Source: a virus. Taken from it: a DNA stretch of 22,607 nt. Position 1 is the stretch's first letter; the number at the start of each line of letters is the position of its first letter. Position numbers and translations under genes: made by a program. The DNA lies in the IMG/VR virus record IMGVR_UViG_3300042445_000960, positions 1 through 22,607 of that record; one strand, given 5' to 3'. Shown here in pieces: positions 1 through 6,731 of this stretch. The notes below the pieces were generated by a model that had not been told where the DNA came from, ran no database searches, and saw nothing but the letters and a program-made list of their open reading frames with translations.

Positions 1-297
1 AATGCAATAGAGATAGAAAAAGATGCAGCTTTGAATGACTTAGATGTAATGATGAAAAAAAGTCAGAGTGAGCTAATAAAAATAATTGTTAAAGTTGCAT
101 TAGCTGTTATAGTAGGAGTAGGACTTGTAACTACAACATTATACTGGATGGCTATTGTTACAAAACAAGATACACAAATAATAGGATCAACTTGGAGTAA
201 TATGTTTAGTGTATTATTAACTAATGCCTTTTCAATAGTAGGCACAATTATGGGTATCAAGTATGCTACTCAAGAACCTAGTAAACAAACAAAATAA
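1..297 (+). CDS. Small two-helix membrane protein, holin candidate (5' end cut by window edge)
   Basis: The reading frame is open to the left edge of the window, so the true start is probably outside. Internal candidates are TTG at 31 and ATG at 49 or 52, and none has a convincing leader. The visible part begins with a charged stretch and then has two hydrophobic segments, counted from the TTG at about residues 16-43 and 54-80. The tail is short and polar and ends in lysine. Two membrane helices in a small protein directly before a second small membrane protein and an endolysin suggest a holin or other lysis accessory protein acting in the inner membrane. The lysis role is inferred from position and topology only, because holins share little sequence. 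Confidence 0.6.
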   Translation, partial: NAIEIEKDAALNDLDVMMKKSQSELIKIIVKVALAVIVGVGLVTTTLYWMAIVTKQDTQIIGSTWSNMFSVLLTNAFSIVGTIMGIKYATQEPSKQTK

Positions 298-303
298 AAT
301 AAT

Positions 304-588
304 ATGAGAAAGTTTTTTAGAGAATTAATTTCAGATGATAATAACATAAACGAGCAAGCATTTGTAGGAGTAATATCTTTCTTTGCTATGGTAGTTGTAT
401 TGCTTGTTGATGTTGTTACAGGAATTTTTACCAAAGAATTAATCATCAAAGAGTTTATCTTTGATGGTTTTATGATCTTAACTTTAGGTGCTTTTGGTAT
501 TACTACAGCAGGTAGAATACTAAGCCTAAAAAAGAAAGCAGAGAATAATAATAAAGAAGAAGAAAGTAATAACGAAGAATTAGGATAA
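304..588 (+). CDS. Small two-helix membrane protein, holin candidate
   Basis: A 94-residue protein starting six bases after the preceding stop. It has a charged N-terminus, a hydrophobic segment at about residues 19-41, a second at about 53-75, and a strongly charged Lys/Asn/Glu tail. This is the usual outline of a phage holin: short, two transmembrane helices, charged C-terminus. The endolysin gene follows after only two bases (stop, TT, ATG), so the two are probably co-translated. The inferred role is to permeabilise the inner membrane so the endolysin reaches the cell wall. Which of the two membrane proteins is the holin, and whether the other is an antiholin or a spanin-like partner, cannot be decided here. 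Confidence 0.65.
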   Translation: MRKFFRELISDDNNINEQAFVGVISFFAMVVVLLVDVVTGIFTKELIIKEFIFDGFMILTLGAFGITTAGRILSLKKKAENNNKEEESNNEELG

Positions 589-590
589 TT

Positions 591-1400
591 ATGGTACTTA
601 AAAGAGGAGACAACAACGAGGTTGTTAAAAAAGTTCAAGTAGTATTAGGTGTAGATCCAGTAGGAAACTTTGGACCTAAAACAGAAGAAGCAGTAAAAGC
701 TTGGCAGACTAAGAATGGATTAACTCCTGATGGAGTAGTAGGTCCTGCTACACTAGCTAAAATGGGTATTGTTGTAGATAGTACACCAGCACCAGCTAAA
801 CCAAAAGCAGCACCTAAGTATACAGCAGCTCAAGTAAAAACTGCAGTAGCATCTAAAGGTTACAAATGGTTTGAAGGTAAAGACTTAATGCTTAACATTA
901 TAGGAGTACGTAACTCTGCTACAGGGCAAAAAGTAACTAACCTATTTGATGACCATTTAACTTTAACTTACACTGTTGATGGTGTAGAGCACTTCCATTG
1001 TTGGCCGGCAACAACTGACCCAGGAACAAAAGGTGTTATGAAGTTTGGTAACAAAGCAGGAGTTGCAAGACTTGTTGAAGGTCAGTATATAGATTCTCAC
1101 ATTATCAGACTTCACGCAGGTAAGTATGAAGCATTAGGGCAAAATAAAGCTGTTAAAGTTTTCCGTGATGCTGACCGTAACATGGTATATGCTGAGGATA
1201 AAACACAAGAAGGTTTATTTGGTATTAACATACACAAAGCAGGTTCAGATTCTACATTTGTAGAGAACTGGTCAGAAGGTTGTCAAGTGTTTAAGAAATC
1301 TAAAGACTTTGAAGAATTTATGGCTATCTGCCGCAAAGCTAGAACTGTTAATGGAAACAAGTTCACTTATACATTAATTGAATCAAATGATATAGTATGA
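591..1400 (+). CDS. Endolysin: peptidoglycan-binding domain plus L,D-transpeptidase (YkuD)-like catalytic region
   Basis: A 269-residue protein. Residues 3-60 match the PG_binding_1 pattern: LKRGD near the start, a FGPKTEEAVKAWQ helix and DGVVGPATL. A Pro/Ala/Lys-rich linker covers about 63-76. The C-terminal part carries HKAG at 215-218 followed by SEGC at 228-231, which resembles the His...Ser-x-Gly-Cys signature of the YkuD L,D-transpeptidase fold, with H215 and C231 as the likely catalytic pair. There is no signal peptide, so export would depend on a holin, and two holin candidates lie directly upstream. The expected role is cleavage or remodelling of host peptidoglycan at lysis. The binding domain is secure. 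The catalytic assignment rests on this short motif, and the bond attacked is unknown. Confidence 0.82.
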   Translation: MVLKRGDNNEVVKKVQVVLGVDPVGNFGPKTEEAVKAWQTKNGLTPDGVVGPATLAKMGIVVDSTPAPAKPKAAPKYTAAQVKTAVASKGYKWFEGKDLMLNIIGVRNSATGQKVTNLFDDHLTLTYTVDGVEHFHCWPATTDPGTKGVMKFGNKAGVARLVEGQYIDSHIIRLHAGKYEALGQNKAVKVFRDADRNMVYAEDKTQEGLFGINIHKAGSDSTFVENWSEGCQVFKKSKDFEEFMAICRKARTVNGNKFTYTLIESNDIV

Positions 1401-1555
1401 TAATTAGAAACAGTTGGAGAGTCCACAATAAACAGTGGGACAAATTTCAGATAAGATTTAGATTAGGCAAAATAGATGTATTTACTATTGAAGTAGATAT
1501 ATCTAGAGATTTTTACATGCTTACTCTTTTTAACTTCACAATCAAAAATAGATAA
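1397..1555 (+). CDS. Small unknown protein, 52 residues
   Basis: The ATG at 1397 overlaps the endolysin stop as ATGA, and the frame runs 52 codons to TAA at 1553-1555. The next gene follows after two bases. The predicted peptide starts MIIRNSWRVHNKQW and alternates hydrophobic and charged residues (IRFRLGKIDVFTIEVDI), suggesting a small beta-rich soluble protein. Without this gene, 1401-1557 would be a rare empty stretch in a tightly packed region, and the overlap is the same type used at 3174 and 4001. No family is recognised. Its position ties it to the lysis cassette. Confidence 0.6.
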   Translation: MIIRNSWRVHNKQWDKFQIRFRLGKIDVFTIEVDISRDFYMLTLFNFTIKNR

Positions 1556-1557
1556 TC

Positions 1558-1758
1558 ATGAAAAATTTTAAAGGATTAAGGCAATGTGCTTTAGGAGCTG
1601 TTATAAATACTGAAGACTTTATGAGCTCTAATGCAGCTCCTGGTTCTATCTTAGGAGGACCTGGAGATAAAAAGAAAAGAAGGTTTAAGCAAAGCAAGGT
1701 TGCAAGGAGAAATACTCCTTGTAGAGGAAGCAAATGTTATAAGCCAAATACACACTAA
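1558..1758 (+). CDS. Small basic unknown protein, 66 residues
   Basis: Starts two bases after the preceding stop in a TAATCATG junction that recurs at other genes here. The N-terminal half is neutral with a Gly/Pro/Ser-rich centre (about residues 27-36). The C-terminal half is strongly basic, with a KKKRR patch at about 38-42. Cysteines at 10, 54 and 59 are possible metal or disulfide residues. It is the last gene before a strong terminator and so ends the lysis transcription unit. No family is recognised and no function is proposed. Confidence 0.55.
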   Translation: MKNFKGLRQCALGAVINTEDFMSSNAAPGSILGGPGDKKKRRFKQSKVARRNTPCRGSKCYKPNTH

Positions 1759-1779
1759 AACCAGCTAATGCTACTACTT

Positions 1780-1811
1780 AAATCCAGGTACTTACAGTAT
1801 CTGGATTTTTT
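1780..1811 (+). terminator. Intrinsic terminator ending the lysis cassette
   Basis: A 12-base arm at 1780-1791 pairs with 1797-1808, with one G-T wobble, around a five-base loop TTACA. A run of T ends at 1811. This is a canonical rho-independent terminator. It lies 21 bases after the stop of the small basic gene and upstream of the next promoter candidate. Confidence 0.85.
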
Positions 1812-1841
1812 GTTTAAATCTGTTATGTTTAAACAAATATT

Positions 1842-1850
1842 GTATATTTG
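1842..1850 (+). promoter_or_regulatory. Candidate promoter box GTATATTTG before the packaging genes
   Basis: The box lies 30 bases upstream of the ATG at 1872 and just after a terminator, where a new transcription unit should begin. TATATTTG (1843-1850) fits the Bacteroidota -7 consensus TAnnTTTG, but no clear TTG or TTTG sits at the expected -33 distance. The same GTATATT core lies 27-31 bases before the genes at 9565 and 18907. Promoter activity is inferred. Confidence 0.4.
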
Positions 1851-1871
1851 TCTAAATAAAAAATATATATT

Positions 1872-2171
1872 ATGGAAAACCAACAAGAAGAAATGAATTT
1901 GAGTCCAGAAGAATTGACTCAAAGAAAAGAGGAAATGAAAAAGTTTTTTGATGATTCAATTCCTTATTTAGAATCTCAATCACAGTATGAAAAATTACTT
2001 ACTGATATTGAAGAAGCAAGATTTAAAAGAGCAACATTTCAGTATCAGTTTGCAATGATGGCTCAGAATACAAATTCATTCCCAGATGCAGAAGGTGAAG
2101 AAGAAGATAAAGATGATTTTCCAGTACCACCACCAACACAAAACTCTGGTAAAAAATTGAAAAAGAGCTAA
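1872..2171 (+). CDS. Acidic helical unknown protein, 99 residues
   Basis: First gene of the packaging transcription unit. The N-terminal two thirds (about residues 8-65) are rich in Glu, Lys, Gln and Leu with helical periodicity and look like a coiled coil. A Glu/Asp cluster follows at about 73-82 (EGEEEDKDD), then a proline-rich segment and a short basic tail. No signal peptide or membrane segment is present. No family is recognised. The next gene starts after a two-base gap, so the two are probably translated together. It may act as a small adaptor or assembly factor, but nothing in the sequence specifies that. Confidence 0.7.
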   Translation: MENQQEEMNLSPEELTQRKEEMKKFFDDSIPYLESQSQYEKLLTDIEEARFKRATFQYQFAMMAQNTNSFPDAEGEEEDKDDFPVPPPTQNSGKKLKKS

Positions 2172-2173
2172 TC

Positions 2174-2551
2174 ATGGCTTTAGTAAATCAGGTACAGAAA
2201 AAAGTTAAAATGCCCAAATGGGACATTGTAAAGTTTCAGATATTAACTCATTGCTATATTAACCGTATAGCAATGAGTGAGTCTGATCTTAACTGTCTGA
2301 CTTTACTAAGTTTTAATGAGCCAATTGAACTTACTAACTTTTGTTTAGATGCTTCTGCAGAAGAAGGTTGGATTTTTAAATCTCCTCAAACTGTAAGAAA
2401 CTGTGTTAATAAAGCTGAGAAAAATGGATTAGTTGTAAAAGATACAAGCAATAAAAAACTAATCTTATTAAATCCTTTATTAAAAATACAAACTGAAGGA
2501 ACTGTGTTATTAGATTTTAAATTCTTAGGATATGATACCAAAGAAGATTAA
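2174..2551 (+). CDS. Unknown protein, possible winged-helix DNA-binding protein
   Basis: A 125-residue protein starting in a TAATCATG junction. After a short basic N-terminus (KKVKMPKW), residues about 70-100 read as a helix (SPQTVRNCVNKAEKNGL) followed by a hairpin-like VVKD...KKLILLN. This arrangement is common in winged-helix DNA-binding domains, with the helix as recognition element. The call rests on pattern alone. Its reading frame overlaps the next gene (HU-like) by 20 bases, and a nuclease and terminase follow, so a role in DNA recognition or packaging is plausible. A small terminase role is possible but no diagnostic feature shows it. Confidence 0.7.
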   Translation: MALVNQVQKKVKMPKWDIVKFQILTHCYINRIAMSESDLNCLTLLSFNEPIELTNFCLDASAEEGWIFKSPQTVRNCVNKAEKNGLVVKDTSNKKLILLNPLLKIQTEGTVLLDFKFLGYDTKED

Positions 2552-2945
2552 TAAATTATATCAACCAGTTGCAGAAGATTTAAATATTGAAGAAAGTTTA
2601 GTTGAGCATTTAATGGAGTTTTATTATAAAGCTTTAAAAAATCAACTTAGTAATTTATCACACCCTAGAATAAATGTAGAAGGATTAGGTCATTTTGTTA
2701 TAAGGCCAGGTATGGTTAAGAAGTCTATAACAAGATATTCTAAAGTATTAGAAAACCATGATACTTCTACATTTAGTGCTTACCATAATAAAAGAATAGT
2801 AGAGAATAAACTTGAACTATTAATAGAAATGGAAAGAAAGTTAATCTTACAAGAAGAAGACAAGCAGAAATTTAAAGAGAAAAAAGATGAGTATACTAAA
2901 AACAATCTGGGAGAACAGGAAGCAAATTCTGGAGGGGATAACTAA
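2532..2945 (+). CDS. HU/IHF-like DNA-binding protein
   Basis: A 137-residue protein. Residues about 5-65 follow the bacterial HU/IHF layout: N-terminal helices (INKLYQPVAEDLNIEESLV...), then a strand pair at 48-64 with GLGHFVIRPGMVKK, comparable to the GFGTF-type signature of HU. The domain is extended by a charged helical tail to the C-terminus that HU itself lacks. HU-type dimers bend and compact DNA, and related genes are known in crAss-like and other Bacteroidota phages. The start at 2532 overlaps the upstream gene by 20 bases. The end overlaps the next gene by 59 bases in another frame. It may serve genome compaction, replication or packaging. Confidence 0.72.
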   Translation: MIPKKINKLYQPVAEDLNIEESLVEHLMEFYYKALKNQLSNLSHPRINVEGLGHFVIRPGMVKKSITRYSKVLENHDTSTFSAYHNKRIVENKLELLIEMERKLILQEEDKQKFKEKKDEYTKNNLGEQEANSGGDN

Positions 2946-3177
2946 TTCAGTTATAAGAGATCAAACTGTTGAGGATATTGCTCAGTTAAGATATTCTATC
3001 TGTTATGAGTGCCCAAGCAAAGGAAGAAAGTGTGTAGTAAAAGGTACAGCTCCATGCTGTAATGAATGTGGTTGTTCTCTTGCTTTTAAAACTCGGTCTC
3101 TATCTTCTGAGTGTCCATTAGGTAAATGGGATGCTATTGCTACAGAAGAAGAAGAAGATAAACTAGAAGAGCTATGA
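2887..3177 (+). CDS. Cysteine-rich zinc-binding-type protein
   Basis: A 96-residue protein with cysteines at about 39, 42, 49, 57, 58, 61, 63 and 76, in the order C-x2-C, C, CC-x2-C-x-C, C. The core reads CCNECGCSL followed by KTR and CPLGKW, a pattern I recall from small phage proteins of unknown function. Two zinc sites are likely. The N-terminus (ILKTIWENRKQILEGITNSV) is a helix and the C-terminus is a Glu cluster. The start lies 59 bases inside the HU-like gene. I accept this start because the overlapped N-terminal helix looks like a real part of the protein. The stop overlaps the nuclease gene start (ATGA). Its function is unknown. Confidence 0.75.
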   Translation: MSILKTIWENRKQILEGITNSVIRDQTVEDIAQLRYSICYECPSKGRKCVVKGTAPCCNECGCSLAFKTRSLSSECPLGKWDAIATEEEEDKLEEL

Positions 3178-4004
3178 TAGTATTCAATGCACAGGATCAT
3201 AGTTATAGAAGCTTAGATGATGACTCTATAGATTGGATAAGTGTTACCACATTAGTGTCTCATTTTAAAACTCCATTTGATGCAAAAAAAATTGCAGCAA
3301 AAGTTTCTAAAAGCAAGAAGTCTAAGTGGTCTGGAATTGAACCAGAAATTATTCAACAGATCTGGGAGAATGAAGCTAATAGATCTACTACTCTAGGTAC
3401 ATGGTATCATAATCAAAGAGAAGCTGACCTATGCTCTTTAGCATCTATAGAGAGAGAAGGTGTTACTGTACCAGTATTTAAACCATCTGGTGAAAATAAC
3501 GGAATCAGAGTTGCTCCAGTTCAAAAACTTGAACCAGGAGTTTATCCTGAGCATATGGTTTATTTAAGATCTGCAGGTATTTGCGGTCAGTCAGATTTAG
3601 TAGAAATAGTTAATGGTAAAGTAAATATCATAGACTACAAGACCAATAAAGAAATTAAAAAAGAATCTTATGTAGATTGGGAAGGCAAGTCTGCTAAGAT
3701 GATGCCCCCTGTAGATTCTTTAGATGATTGTCATTTCTATCACTATGCTTTACAGCTTAGTATTTATATGTATATTATATTAAAGCATAATCCTAAACTT
3801 AAACCGGGTAGAATATTTATACACCATGTAGTATTTGAAGTAGAAGGAGAAGATAACTGGGGATATCCTATAAGTAAAAAAGATGCAAATGGAGATCCAA
3901 TTGTAAAAGAAGTTATACCAATAGCAATACCATACTTAGTAGATGAAGTATTAGCAATCATACACTACTTACACGATAACAAAGACAAAATTAAAAAGAA
4001 ATGA
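3174..4004 (+). CDS. PD-(D/E)XK superfamily nuclease
   Basis: A 276-residue protein with the motif order of the RecB/Cas4-like branch of PD-(D/E)XK nucleases. It has GTWYHN at 75-80, an acidic region near E126, GQSDLVE with D141, IIDYKT with D154 and K156 as the metal and catalytic residues, and a downstream QLSIY helix from Q194. Such enzymes are Mg-dependent DNA exo- or endonucleases used in phage recombination, replication or DNA processing. No helicase domain or Fe-S cysteine set is visible, so it is a stand-alone nuclease. It starts in an ATGA overlap and ends in another with the gene before TerL, so it is co-expressed with the packaging genes. Confidence 0.85.
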   Translation: MIVFNAQDHSYRSLDDDSIDWISVTTLVSHFKTPFDAKKIAAKVSKSKKSKWSGIEPEIIQQIWENEANRSTTLGTWYHNQREADLCSLASIEREGVTVPVFKPSGENNGIRVAPVQKLEPGVYPEHMVYLRSAGICGQSDLVEIVNGKVNIIDYKTNKEIKKESYVDWEGKSAKMMPPVDSLDDCHFYHYALQLSIYMYIILKHNPKLKPGRIFIHHVVFEVEGEDNWGYPISKKDANGDPIVKEVIPIAIPYLVDEVLAIIHYLHDNKDKIKKK

Positions 4005-4519
4005 TGCTAACTAAACTCTTTGATGTTCAGAATGGAAAAGTAATTCCTACAGAGCATTGTTATACATTAAAAGCTCTTAAAGATATTATGGATGAGTATC
4101 CGGAAGACTATCTTAAGATATATCAATATATATTTTACATGAGCTGTCCTAATCCAGATCTTAATCCATTTTTCTTTGCTCCAGATGTAGATAAAGAAGC
4201 ACTTATATTACAACAGATAGAAGCTGAATTTTCTACAGAAGATGATACTATATATGTAGCATTAGAGTTTTGTAAAAGACTATATGAAACTCCAACATTC
4301 AGAGCATATAAAGGTATTGCATCTATGTTAGATAGATTAGGAAGATATATGGAGAATACTCCTATTACACACGGTAGAGATGGTAGTATAAATTCAATAA
4401 TTGCTGCTGCTAAAAACTTTGAACAGATTAGAGCATCTTTTAAAGGAGTATATAAAGATCTACAAGATGAACAGCAAAGTAAAGTAAGAGGTGGTCAAGG
4501 ATTAGCATATGACATGTAA
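4001..4519 (+). CDS. Unknown protein directly upstream of TerL; candidate small-terminase substitute
   Basis: A 172-residue protein that is mostly helical. Overlaps join it to the nuclease (ATGATG at 4001) and to the large terminase (TAATG at 4519). The centre is acidic (about residues 57-85), and the second half has helices such as SIINSIIAAAKNFEQIRASFKGVYKDL-like segments ending in a Gly-rich tail. The small terminase subunit often lies directly upstream of TerL, and none is otherwise recognisable here, so the role is proposed by position. I see no clear helix-turn-helix, which weakens that idea. It could equally be another packaging accessory factor. Confidence 0.75.
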   Translation: MMLTKLFDVQNGKVIPTEHCYTLKALKDIMDEYPEDYLKIYQYIFYMSCPNPDLNPFFFAPDVDKEALILQQIEAEFSTEDDTIYVALEFCKRLYETPTFRAYKGIASMLDRLGRYMENTPITHGRDGSINSIIAAAKNFEQIRASFKGVYKDLQDEQQSKVRGGQGLAYDM

Positions 4520-6726
4520 TGAGTGAAATTTATCAAGATATACCAACCTATGACAATGGAGAATGGACAACAACAAGTTTTGAATCCAGAGAAGACTTCA
4601 GTAAGTTTATTTTTGAAATATTTAAAATACCAGGAAAATATAACTTCAATGAAACTACAAATAAGATATTTATATCTGAGTCAACCAACTTTAGAAAAAA
4701 CGGAATATACTGTACATCTCCATTTAAATCATTAGATTATGTAGCATATTGGGATGATCAAAAAATAAAATGCCGTAAAGGAGTTATAGTTAAAGATGCA
4801 GATAATACTTGGTTTATAGCTAGAGAGTATTATATGTGGTTAAACTTCTTACCAATCTTTGATAAAGAACAACAGAAGTTTGACTTTGCTAAAATACGTG
4901 ATGCCCAGTATCATTTAGCATTATATGAGTTACTTGCTGAGTTAAACTACAAACACTCTGCTATTTTAAAGAAACGTCAGATTGCATCCTCATACTATCA
5001 TATGGGTAAGCTTATTAATCAGCAATGGTTTGAAGCCGGTGTTACTTTAAAAATGGGTGCTAGTCTTAAAGATTACATTAATGAAAAAGGTTCTTGGAAA
5101 TTTTTAGATGAGTATGCTGCATTCTTAAATGAACACACTGCTTGGTATAGACCTATGAATCCACAGAAAGTAATGATGTGGCAGCAAAAGATTGAAGTAA
5201 GAAAAGGAGATAGAAAGAATGAAGTTGGTCTCAAAGGTACTATACAAGGTATGTCATTTGAGAAAGATCCAACAAATGGTGTCGGTGGTCCAGTTAAATT
5301 CTTCTTTCATGAGGAAGCAGGTATTGCTCCTAAAATGGATCAGACCTATGAGTATATGAGACCAGCAATGAGATCTGGTTTAATAACTACAGGAATGTTT
5401 ATTGCAGCCGGATCTGTGGGTGACTTATCACAATGTAATCCATTAAAGGATATGATAATGAATCCATTATCTAAAGATATTTATGCTGTAGAAACAGATC
5501 TTCTAGATGAAAAGAATACTGTTGGTATGTCAGGTTTATTTATTCCTGAACAATGGTCTATGCCACCATACATAGATGACTATGGTAATTCACTTGTAGA
5601 AGAAGCATTAAAAGCTTTAGATGAACAGTTTGCTCAGTGGAAAAAGGAGTTAGCTCCAGAAGAATATCAGTTAAGAATTTCTCAGCATCCTAGAAATATT
5701 AAAGAAGCATTTGCTCATAGAACGGTATCTGTATTTCCACCGCATCTTCTTGCTGCACAAGAAAGAAGAATAGAAGAAAAAGAATACTCTTATGAGTTTT
5801 TAGATATTACTACAACAGCTGAAGGAAAGCCACATGTTACTCTAAGTGCTAAAAGACCTATTATGGAGTTTCCTGTAAATAAAAAAACAGAAGATAAAAG
5901 AGGTTGTCTAGTAGTATGGGAAAGACCAATAAAAGAACCAATATTCGGAGTACACTATTATGCATCTATTGACCCGGTGGGTGAAGGTAAAACTACAACA
6001 TCAGAATCATTATGCTCTATTTATGTTATGAAAGCTGCTGTAGAAGTAACTAAAGTTATGGGCACAGAAACAGAAACATATATTGAGCAAGATAAAATAG
6101 TAGCTGCATGGTGCGGCAGGTATGATGATATAAATCAAACACATAAACAGTTAGAATTAATAATTGAATGGTATAATGCCTGGGCTATTGTAGAGAATAA
6201 CATATCTTTATTTATTCAGTATATGATTCAAAGAAAGAAACAAAGATATTTAGTACCTAAAGGTCAGATTATGTTCTTAAAAGATTTAGGTTCTAATGCT
6301 AATGTTTTTCAAGAGTATGGTTGGAAAAATACCGGTGTTTTATTTAAAGCACATCTCTTAAGTTATGCTATTGAATTTTGTAAAGAAGAATTAGATCAAG
6401 AAGTAAAACCTGATGGTACTGTTGTTAGAACAACATATGGTATAGAAAGAATTCCAGATCCTATGTTAATTAAAGAGATGAGAGAGTACTCTGATGGGGT
6501 CAACGTAGATAGGCTAGTTTCATTTGCAGCACTTGTTTCTTTTATGAAAATACAGAATTCAAATAGAGGTTATGCTAAGACAGTTATTATGGATGAAGCA
6601 GCTAAAAACTTGCAAAAGTCAGAAAATTTATATAAATTATCTCATAGCCCATTCCGTAATATAGGAAGAGGGCAAATAGTTAATGGACAAAAGTTTAAAA
6701 AATCTCCATTTAAAAACTTTAAATAA
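4519..6726 (+). CDS. terL: Terminase large subunit (packaging ATPase and nuclease)
   Basis: A 735-residue protein, long for a TerL but typical of large Bacteroidota phages. The ATPase half shows a degenerate Walker A (KKRQIASSY, about 151-159), a Walker B strand with acidic end (FFFHEE, 261-266) and a coupling motif AAGS at about 296-299. The nuclease half has RNase H-like acidic positions: D485 in YYASIDPVGEGK, E559 in WAIVENN and D664 in GVNVDRLVSF. It translocates genomic DNA into the prohead through the portal and cuts concatemers. The ATG overlaps the preceding stop (TAATG), and the portal gene follows after five bases. A 70-codon frame at 4523 is only a shadow of this gene. Confidence 0.95.
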   Translation: MSEIYQDIPTYDNGEWTTTSFESREDFSKFIFEIFKIPGKYNFNETTNKIFISESTNFRKNGIYCTSPFKSLDYVAYWDDQKIKCRKGVIVKDADNTWFIAREYYMWLNFLPIFDKEQQKFDFAKIRDAQYHLALYELLAELNYKHSAILKKRQIASSYYHMGKLINQQWFEAGVTLKMGASLKDYINEKGSWKFLDEYAAFLNEHTAWYRPMNPQKVMMWQQKIEVRKGDRKNEVGLKGTIQGMSFEKDPTNGVGGPVKFFFHEEAGIAPKMDQTYEYMRPAMRSGLITTGMFIAAGSVGDLSQCNPLKDMIMNPLSKDIYAVETDLLDEKNTVGMSGLFIPEQWSMPPYIDDYGNSLVEEALKALDEQFAQWKKELAPEEYQLRISQHPRNIKEAFAHRTVSVFPPHLLAAQERRIEEKEYSYEFLDITTTAEGKPHVTLSAKRPIMEFPVNKKTEDKRGCLVVWERPIKEPIFGVHYYASIDPVGEGKTTTSESLCSIYVMKAAVEVTKVMGTETETYIEQDKIVAAWCGRYDDINQTHKQLELIIEWYNAWAIVENNISLFIQYMIQRKKQRYLVPKGQIMFLKDLGSNANVFQEYGWKNTGVLFKAHLLSYAIEFCKEELDQEVKPDGTVVRTTYGIERIPDPMLIKEMREYSDGVNVDRLVSFAALVSFMKIQNSNRGYAKTVIMDEAAKNLQKSENLYKLSHSPFRNIGRGQIVNGQKFKKSPFKNFK

Positions 6727-6731
6727 GAACT

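Noticed and set aside
4523-4735. 70-codon plus-strand frame at the start of TerL
   Set aside because: It lies wholly inside the TerL N-terminus in another frame and has no gene-like features.
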